Assembly (NCBI GenBank): GCA_910589395.1
Contig: CAJUTL010000014.1
Coordinates: 1-9,902, forward strand
From: an uncultured Oscillospiraceae bacterium
Lineage (GTDB): Bacteria > Bacillota_A > Clostridia > Oscillospirales > Acutalibacteraceae
DNA length: 9,902 bases
Direction of reading: 5' to 3'
Position 1 is the stretch's first letter. Every line of letters begins with the position of its first letter. A program made the translations under genes and the position numbers. Shown piece by piece: positions 6,083 to 9,902 of this stretch. The notes under the pieces were generated by a model. That model was not told the DNA's origin. It saw only the letters and a list, made by a program, of their open reading frames with translations, and made no database searches.

Positions 6083-6371
6083 CAAATTGGAATTTAGCGG
6101 CGAGGCGCCGCAGCCACTCGTGAAGCGGCTTGGTACGGAAAGCTAGTTTCCGACCCGACCGTTGGCAGGGTGGTAAATTGGAATTTAGCGGTTATTCGCC
6201 CACTCTCTACATGTCATTCTGAACGAAGTGAAGAATCTCTCCCTTTGCCTTTTTCCTTTAGAAATTTAAAAACGAGATTCTTCGTCGGAAAAATGCCAAG
6301 AAAGCTATAGCTTTCTGCACTTTTTGCTCAGCAGTGACAATGGAGGAGCCCGTTCGATAAACTGGAATTTA
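6083..6371 (+). repeat. Composite modular repeat unit, right copy (inverted relative to 4457-4711)
   Basis: In + order it has the 105-bp module at 6084-6187, bounded by AAATTGGAATTTAGCGG at both ends; the linker GGTTATTCGCCCACTCTCTA; an imperfect palindrome at 6212-6339 whose ends read TGTCATTCTGAACG and the complement of GCTCAGCAGTGACA; and the outer delimiter CGATAAACTGGAATTTAA (6355-6372). Inside the palindrome is a perfect 18-bp palindrome AGAAAGCTATAGCTTTCT (6299-6316). All parts and linkers match the complement of the left copy in order, so the two units form a mirror pair around 4712-6082. Confidence 0.85.
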
Positions 6372-6381
6372 ACAGTGAATA

Positions 6382-6429
6382 AAAGCCATGCTGTAAAGAG
6401 CGTTGGATAAGCTCCTGCAGCATGGCTTT
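6382..6429 (-). terminator. Intrinsic terminator of guaB, likely bidirectional
   Basis: AAAGCCATGCTG (6382-6393) pairs perfectly with CAGCATGGCTTT (6418-6429) across a 24-base loop that contains a further GAGC/GCTC pairing. T runs lie on both outer sides (TTTTATT on the - strand, TTTTTCT on the + strand). It begins about 35 bases past the guaB stop codon. Confidence 0.85.
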
Positions 6430-6464
6430 TTCTATGGTTTCGATCTATCTGTTCTTGCTTTTTC

Positions 6465-7943
6465 TCAGCCGTGAATGGAGTAGTTGGGCGCTTCTTTGGT
6501 GATCTGGATATCGTGGGGGTGGCTTTCTGTCAGGCCCGCGCCGGTGATGCGCACGAATTTCGCCTTGCTGTGAAGCTCCTCGATATTCTTGCAGCCGGTG
6601 TAGCCCATGCCGGAGCGCAGGCCGCCCAGCAGCTGGAAGATGGTATCGGCCAGCGGTCCCTTGTAGGGGACCCGACCCTCTACGCCCTCCGGCACAAATT
6701 TCTTCTGTTCGCCCTGGAAATACCGGTCGCTGCTGCCCTTGCCCATGGCGCCCAGGCTGCCCATGCCGCGGTATACCTTGAACTGGCGGCCCTGATACAG
6801 CTCGTACTCGCCGGGGGCTTCTTTACAGCCTGCCACCATGGAGCCCAACATGACCACATTGGCCCCTGCTGCCAGTGCCTTTACGATATCGCCGCTGTAC
6901 TTGATGCCGCCATCGGCAATGACGGGAATGCCGTGCTTGGCCGCTTCACTGGCCGCGTCGAACACGGCGGTGACCTGGGGTACGCCGATGCCCGCCACCA
7001 CACGGGTGGTACAGATGGAGCCGGGGCCGATACCCACCTTCACGCAGTCCGCACCGGCGTCGATCAGGGCCTTTGCTCCCTCGGCGGTGGCGATATTGCC
7101 CGCGATGACCTGCAGGCTGGGATAAGCCTTCTTCACCTTGGCCACAGCCTCCAGCACACCGCTGTTGTGGCCGTGGGCAGAATCCAGCACCACCACGTCC
7201 ACCTGGGCCTCGATCAAGGCCGCTGCCCGCTCCAGCACATCTTTTGTAGCGCCGATAGCCGCGCCGCACAGCAGGCGGCCCTTTTCGTCTCTGGCGGAAT
7301 TGGGGTACCGCACCGCTTTCTCGATATCCTTAATGGTAATGAGCCCCTTCAGGCGCATGTGCTCGTCTACAATAGGAAGCTTTTCGATCCTGTGATTTCT
7401 GAGGATCCCCTGGGCGTCCTCCAGGGTGGTGCCCACCGGGGCGGTGACCAGGTTTTCCTTGGTCATTACATTGCGAATGGGCTGGTCAAAATCACTGCCC
7501 TCCATAAAGCGCATGTCCCGGTTGGTGATGATGCCTACCAGAATGCCGTCCTCACAGATGGGTACGCCGGAAATTTTGAAGCGGCCCATGATCTCATCCG
7601 CCTCCCGCACCAGGTTATCCGGGGCCAGGAAGAAGGGGTTCACGATTACTCCGTTTTCAGAACGCTTTACCCGGTCCACCTGGTCGGCCTGGGCCTCGAT
7701 AGACATGTTTTTGTGAATGATCCCGATGCCGCCCTCCCGGGCCATGGCGATGGCCATATCGGCCTCGGTTACCGTGTCCATGGCGGCGGTCATAATGGGG
7801 GTGTTCAACCGAATACGATTTGTCAGGTTTGTGGAAAGATCCGCTTCCCCGGGCAAAACGTGGGATTCCGCCGGAATCAGCAGAACATCGTCATAGGTCA
7901 GGCCTTCTTTTACGAACTTGTCCTTGTACTCCATGTCCAGCAT
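6465..7943 (-). CDS. guaB: Inosine-5'-monophosphate dehydrogenase
   Basis: A cytoplasmic enzyme oxidising IMP to XMP with NAD+, the committed step of GMP synthesis. From ATG 7943 it has 492 residues, the usual bacterial length. The N-terminus EGLTYDDVLLIPAESHVLP starts the TIM barrel, followed by NTPIMTAAMDTVTE. Two CBS domains span about 93-210 (ISGVPIC...VGIITNRDMRF and KLPIVDEHMRLKGLITIKDI). The barrel resumes with DVVVLDSAHGHN, VIAGNIAT and the active-site loop GIGPGSICTTRVVAG with the catalytic Cys at 311. MGSLGAMGKGSSDRYFQ and EGVEGRVPYKG are the mobile flap. ATG 7943 and ATG 7934 are both possible starts, each with a weak Shine-Dalgarno. A longer frame to 8033 would cross the promoter and is rejected. 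It is monocistronic, with its own promoter and terminator. All key residues are present. Confidence 0.98.
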   Translation of the reverse strand: MLDMEYKDKFVKEGLTYDDVLLIPAESHVLPGEADLSTNLTNRIRLNTPIMTAAMDTVTEADMAIAMAREGGIGIIHKNMSIEAQADQVDRVKRSENGVIVNPFFLAPDNLVREADEIMGRFKISGVPICEDGILVGIITNRDMRFMEGSDFDQPIRNVMTKENLVTAPVGTTLEDAQGILRNHRIEKLPIVDEHMRLKGLITIKDIEKAVRYPNSARDEKGRLLCGAAIGATKDVLERAAALIEAQVDVVVLDSAHGHNSGVLEAVAKVKKAYPSLQVIAGNIATAEGAKALIDAGADCVKVGIGPGSICTTRVVAGIGVPQVTAVFDAASEAAKHGIPVIADGGIKYSGDIVKALAAGANVVMLGSMVAGCKEAPGEYELYQGRQFKVYRGMGSLGAMGKGSSDRYFQGEQKKFVPEGVEGRVPYKGPLADTIFQLLGGLRSGMGYTGCKNIEELHSKAKFVRITGAGLTESHPHDIQITKEAPNYSIHG

Positions 7944-7981
7944 AACCACAACTCGCTTTCTCTGTAAATTTCCGCTATTAT

Positions 7982-8020
7982 ATAAGGACTTATTATAGCA
8001 TTGCTGTTTCCCTTTTACAA
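7982..8020 (-). promoter_or_regulatory. guaB promoter with overlapping inverted repeat
   Basis: On the - strand TTGTAA (8020-8015), a 17-bp spacer and a perfect TATAAT (7997-7992) form a good sigma-A promoter, with a start predicted near 7985 and a leader of about 40 bases. Directly at the predicted start is the inverted repeat ATAAG-TC-CTTAT (7993-7982), a possible operator. No known purine-control element (PurR box, guanine riboswitch) is visible. Confidence 0.8.
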
Positions 8021-8087
8021 GGCTTTCCGTCAATTTCCGCCCGCCAAAAATTTTTTCTGAAATCCTCTCTCTTTTGGGAAAAATCTA

Positions 8088-8116
8088 TTGACAGTCCTAC
8101 CGCTTTGCGCTATTCT
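8088..8116 (+). promoter_or_regulatory. Promoter of the MFS permease gene
   Basis: TTGACA (8088-8093), a 17-bp spacer and TATTCT (8111-8116) form a near-consensus sigma-A promoter with a start near 8123. The leader to the MFS start codon would be about 225 bases and includes the entire MITE-like element. A second TTGACA at 8124-8129 has no well-spaced -10. Confidence 0.75.
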
Positions 8117-8158
8117 ATGGCCGTTGACAGGCTTTAATTTACCGTGCTGCCATAACTA

Positions 8159-8317
8159 GGGCTTGTTTGAAAAATCGAAAACGCCGTCTTTTGCCCATAA
8201 ACGGGCACTTTCTACGTCAAAAATCCTCGTCAATCGCAAGATTGACTTGCGGTTTTTCCTTGAAATTGACCGTCTCCGGTCAAAAATTCGTCATTTTCTC
8301 TATTTTCAAACAAGCCT
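8159..8317. mobile_element. MITE-like element, 159 bp, TA-flanked
   Basis: The ends are inverted repeats: GGGCTTGTTTGAAAA at the left and the complement of TTTTCAAACAAGCCT at the right, differing only at the first base. Both ends touch TA (8157-8158 and 8318-8319), as expected of the TA duplication made by IS630/Tc1-mariner transposases. It encodes no protein. Inside are three perfect hairpins: GCCC/GGGC (8193-8206), CGCAAG/CTTGCG (8235-8251) and TTGACCG/CGGTCAA (8266-8283). There is also a degenerate direct repeat GTCAAAAATcctCGTCA / GTCAAAAATtCGTCA. It separates the MFS promoter from its gene. Confidence 0.75.
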
Positions 8318-8347
8318 TAAAACGCTGAAAAGAACAGGAAGATCATT

Positions 8348-9565
8348 ATGAAACGCATTTTCTCCCGGCTGGACTACCGCGGCAAGCAGGCATTGAATCA
8401 GGCGGGGCTGTGCAGCATGTTCTGGTTCGCCTGGGCCTTTGGCTGCTATCAGACCGTATACTTGCAGGAGATCGGGTTTTCCGCTTCCCAGCTGGGGCTT
8501 CTGAACGCCATCAGCTCCGGGGTGGGAATCGTTTCCGTTTCCTTTTGGGGTATGGTAAGCGACAAGCTGGGCTCTTTACGGAAGGTGTTCATTACCCTAT
8601 TGATCTGCGCCAGCGCCCTGTATGCCCTGACGCCCTTGATCCCAACGGGCTTTGCCTTTTCGCCCCTGCTGCTGACGGCATTTCTCCCGGCGGTCAATTT
8701 CTTTCGGGGTTCCATGTCGACCTTTTCTGAGAATCTTCTGGTGCGCAACTGCAACGAGCTGCGCTTAAACTACGGCATGCTCCGAGGGGCGGGGTCTCTT
8801 CTCTTTACGGTAGGCAGCCTGATCATTTCCTCTCTCCTGCCTGCCGTGGGGGTAAAAAACACCTTTTGGCTTACCGGCGTTTTCATGTTGCCGCCTGTGC
8901 TGCTGGCCCTGTTTGCCCGGGAGCCCGCCGCGAAGCCCGGCAAAAGCGGGAAGAAGGAAGAAGGGGAAAAGCTGGAGGTCGGCAGGCTGTTTCGCAGCCG
9001 CAGCTACCTGATGTTTTTGGTGTTTACCTTTTTCTTTTATCTTGCCGCCTGCTCGGAATCCTCCTTCCTGCCCTACCTGATGAGCGAAACCGGCGTTCCC
9101 TCCCGGCAATATGGCATTTTGCTGGGCTATCGGGCGCTGCTGGAGATCCCCTTCCTGCTGCTGATGGTAAAGCTGCGCCGCCGCTTTTCCCTGAGAAGCC
9201 TGATCGTTTGCGCCGCCGTGCTGATGGCGTTGGAGTGCCTGGGCTTTGGCCTGTGCACGAAAGGGCTGGGAACCATGCTGCTGTTCTGTACCTTTTTTGG
9301 GTTGGGAAACGGCCTTTTTATCGGCGCCTCGTTAAACTATATTTACGAGCTTGCCCCGGAAGGCTTAAAGGCCACCGCTCAAACCTTCTTTGCCTCGGTG
9401 TCCTCCATCGCGGGCATTTTAGGAAACCTGCTGGGTGGTATCGTGCTGGATCAGATCGGCGCAAAGCCCTTCTATCTGGTAATTTCCGTCGCTTACCTTC
9501 TCAGTGTGGCGATCTTCGTTTTCTCCTTTGACAGGCAGGCGGCGAGCCGCCGCGGGCGCTCGTGA
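8348..9565 (+). CDS. MFS family permease (MFS_1_like / sugar or nucleoside symporter-like)
   Basis: A 405-residue inner-membrane transporter with about 12 helices in two halves joined by a charged cytoplasmic loop (residues 191-212, rich in Lys/Glu). A motif-A relative, GMVSDKLGSLRKVF, lies at 68-81 between helices 2 and 3. The C-half has FFGLGNGLFIGASLNYIYEL and APEGLKATAQTF (336-347), which resembles the LacY/NupG-like and 3-phenylpropionate (HcaT) branch, PF12832. Substrate is unknown. ATG 8348 has AGGA 8 bases upstream. It appears monocistronic from the promoter at 8088, with the MITE-like element in its leader. The last eight codons (AASRRGRS) and the TGA lie inside a dispersed repeat (9539-9633), so its natural C-terminus seems to have been replaced. 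Function is probably intact, since all helices precede that point. Confidence 0.92.
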   Translation: MKRIFSRLDYRGKQALNQAGLCSMFWFAWAFGCYQTVYLQEIGFSASQLGLLNAISSGVGIVSVSFWGMVSDKLGSLRKVFITLLICASALYALTPLIPTGFAFSPLLLTAFLPAVNFFRGSMSTFSENLLVRNCNELRLNYGMLRGAGSLLFTVGSLIISSLLPAVGVKNTFWLTGVFMLPPVLLALFAREPAAKPGKSGKKEEGEKLEVGRLFRSRSYLMFLVFTFFFYLAACSESSFLPYLMSETGVPSRQYGILLGYRALLEIPFLLLMVKLRRRFSLRSLIVCAAVLMALECLGFGLCTKGLGTMLLFCTFFGLGNGLFIGASLNYIYELAPEGLKATAQTFFASVSSIAGILGNLLGGIVLDQIGAKPFYLVISVAYLLSVAIFVFSFDRQAASRRGRS

Positions 9566-9633
9566 AGCTGCCTGGTGCGGGAAAAATGATTTCTGACTCG
9601 ACCGAAAAGAAGGCAAGAAATTATAGTTTAGCA
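9539..9633 (+). repeat. Third, diverged copy of the 105-bp repeat module
   Basis: GCGGCGAGCCGCCGCGGGCG and on to CTCGTGAAG aligns without gaps to the same stretch of the module at 6097-6125, with about five mismatches. CTGACTCGACCG and the closing delimiter AAATTATAGTTTAGC (9619-9633) also match, with a more decayed middle. It shares the orientation of the right-hand unit. Its first 27 bases are read as the end of the MFS gene. Confidence 0.7.
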
Positions 9634-9661
9634 CCTTTAGGCTCCACTTACGCGAGTAAGG

Positions 9662-9742
9662 GGTGCTGGTCTCCGGTGGAGACCAGCACCGAACTCGCCT
9701 GTCAGCTCAGACATTGCTAGCTGTGCCCCACTGGGGCACAGC
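9662..9742. repeat. Two perfect triloop hairpins after the MFS gene
   Basis: GGTGCTGGTCTCC/GGAGACCAGCACC is a perfect 13-bp stem with a GGT loop (9662-9690). GCTGTGCCCC/GGGGCACAGC is a perfect 10-bp stem with an ACT loop (9720-9742). Neither is followed by a T run, so they are not standard terminators; they look like REP-type palindromes. They may still protect or slow the end of the MFS transcript, which has no other visible terminator. Confidence 0.6.
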
Positions 9743-9839
9743 AACCGGAGCGAAGCGGAGAAAGCTGTCAGCTAAAGGCTGACCGAGGGGATTATAACCA
9801 GCGACTCTATACCACTTTCTGCCTGTGACTATCCCTTCC
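9743..9839. other. Non-coding spacer with a short inverted repeat
   Basis: No gene is seen. GTCAGC/GCTGAC (9767-9783) forms a 6-bp hairpin whose TCAG-rich words also appear at 9700-9710 and in the gap between the two MATE genes at 2860-2880. Confidence 0.35.
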
Positions 9840-9890
9840 ACCACCTGCCGGTGGTCCCCCTCCCCTTGCGAAGCAAGGGGAGGCAAGGGG
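9840..9890. repeat. Palindromic repeat at the right window edge
   Basis: ACCACC/GGTGGT with a TGCC loop (9840-9855) is followed by CTCCCCTTGC/GCAAGGGGAG, a perfect 10-bp stem with a GAA loop (9860-9882), then a third copy of the GGCAAGGGG word. It has no T run and no open frame, and is consistent with a dispersed intergenic palindrome that may continue past the window. Confidence 0.5.
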
Positions 9891-9902
9891 GTTACTGCTA
9901 CC

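Noticed and set aside
6471..7967. A 498-codon open frame on the + strand opposite guaB
   Set aside because: It is fully antisense to an unmistakable IMP dehydrogenase with all motifs intact. Its translation is His/Gly/Ala-rich and resembles no protein. It results from GC-rich third positions of guaB.
7944..8033. An N-terminal extension of guaB to 8033
   Set aside because: The added 30 residues are encoded across the TATAAT and -35 of the guaB promoter and are not part of the IMP dehydrogenase family.
9566..9902. Phage or integron attachment site suggested by clustered hairpins
   Set aside because: There is no integrase or tRNA gene nearby, and no matching direct repeat within the window to act as att sites.

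Overview
The window looks like a chromosomal stretch from a spore-forming, probably gut-associated Clostridia (Oscillospiraceae/Ruminococcaceae-like). This rests on the SleB-type spore cortex hydrolase, tandem MATE exporters, sigma-A type promoters with 17-bp spacers, CCA-encoding tRNA genes, and gene spacers full of palindromic repeats. The genus is inference.

Layout from left to right. An AT-rich leader (1-315) precedes a SleB-like cell-wall hydrolase on the + strand (316-1020). A repeat-filled spacer with a strong bidirectional terminator follows, separating it from two tandem paralogous MATE transporters on the - strand (1434-2828 and 2871-4283), which were probably made by duplication. 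Next comes a 560-bp repeat-rich spacer. Then a - strand block reads promoter, tRNA-Met(CAT), tRNA-Glu(TTC), small lipoprotein of unknown function (5442-4846), terminator. Upstream of the tRNA promoter lies the C-terminal remnant of a SHOCT-domain protein, followed by more repeats. IMP dehydrogenase (guaB, 7943-6465, - strand) has its own promoter and terminator. A 159-bp MITE-like element with terminal inverted repeats and TA flanks sits between a good + strand promoter and an MFS permease (8348-9565). The right edge (9566-9902) is non-coding and carries several perfect short hairpins.

The genes are mostly independent housekeeping or transport units: purine synthesis, tRNAs, efflux, and spore cortex lysis. 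They do not form one pathway, and I do not see a new multi-gene system.

The most notable feature is a family of modular intergenic repeats. A roughly 260-290 bp composite unit is made of a delimiter motif close to AAATTGGAATTTAGCGG, an imperfect palindrome beginning TGTCATTCTGA, and a 105-bp module. It occurs twice in mirror orientation around the lipoprotein/tRNA/SHOCT segment. Partial copies lie downstream of the SleB gene and over the end of the MFS gene, where the repeat appears to supply the last eight codons and the stop.
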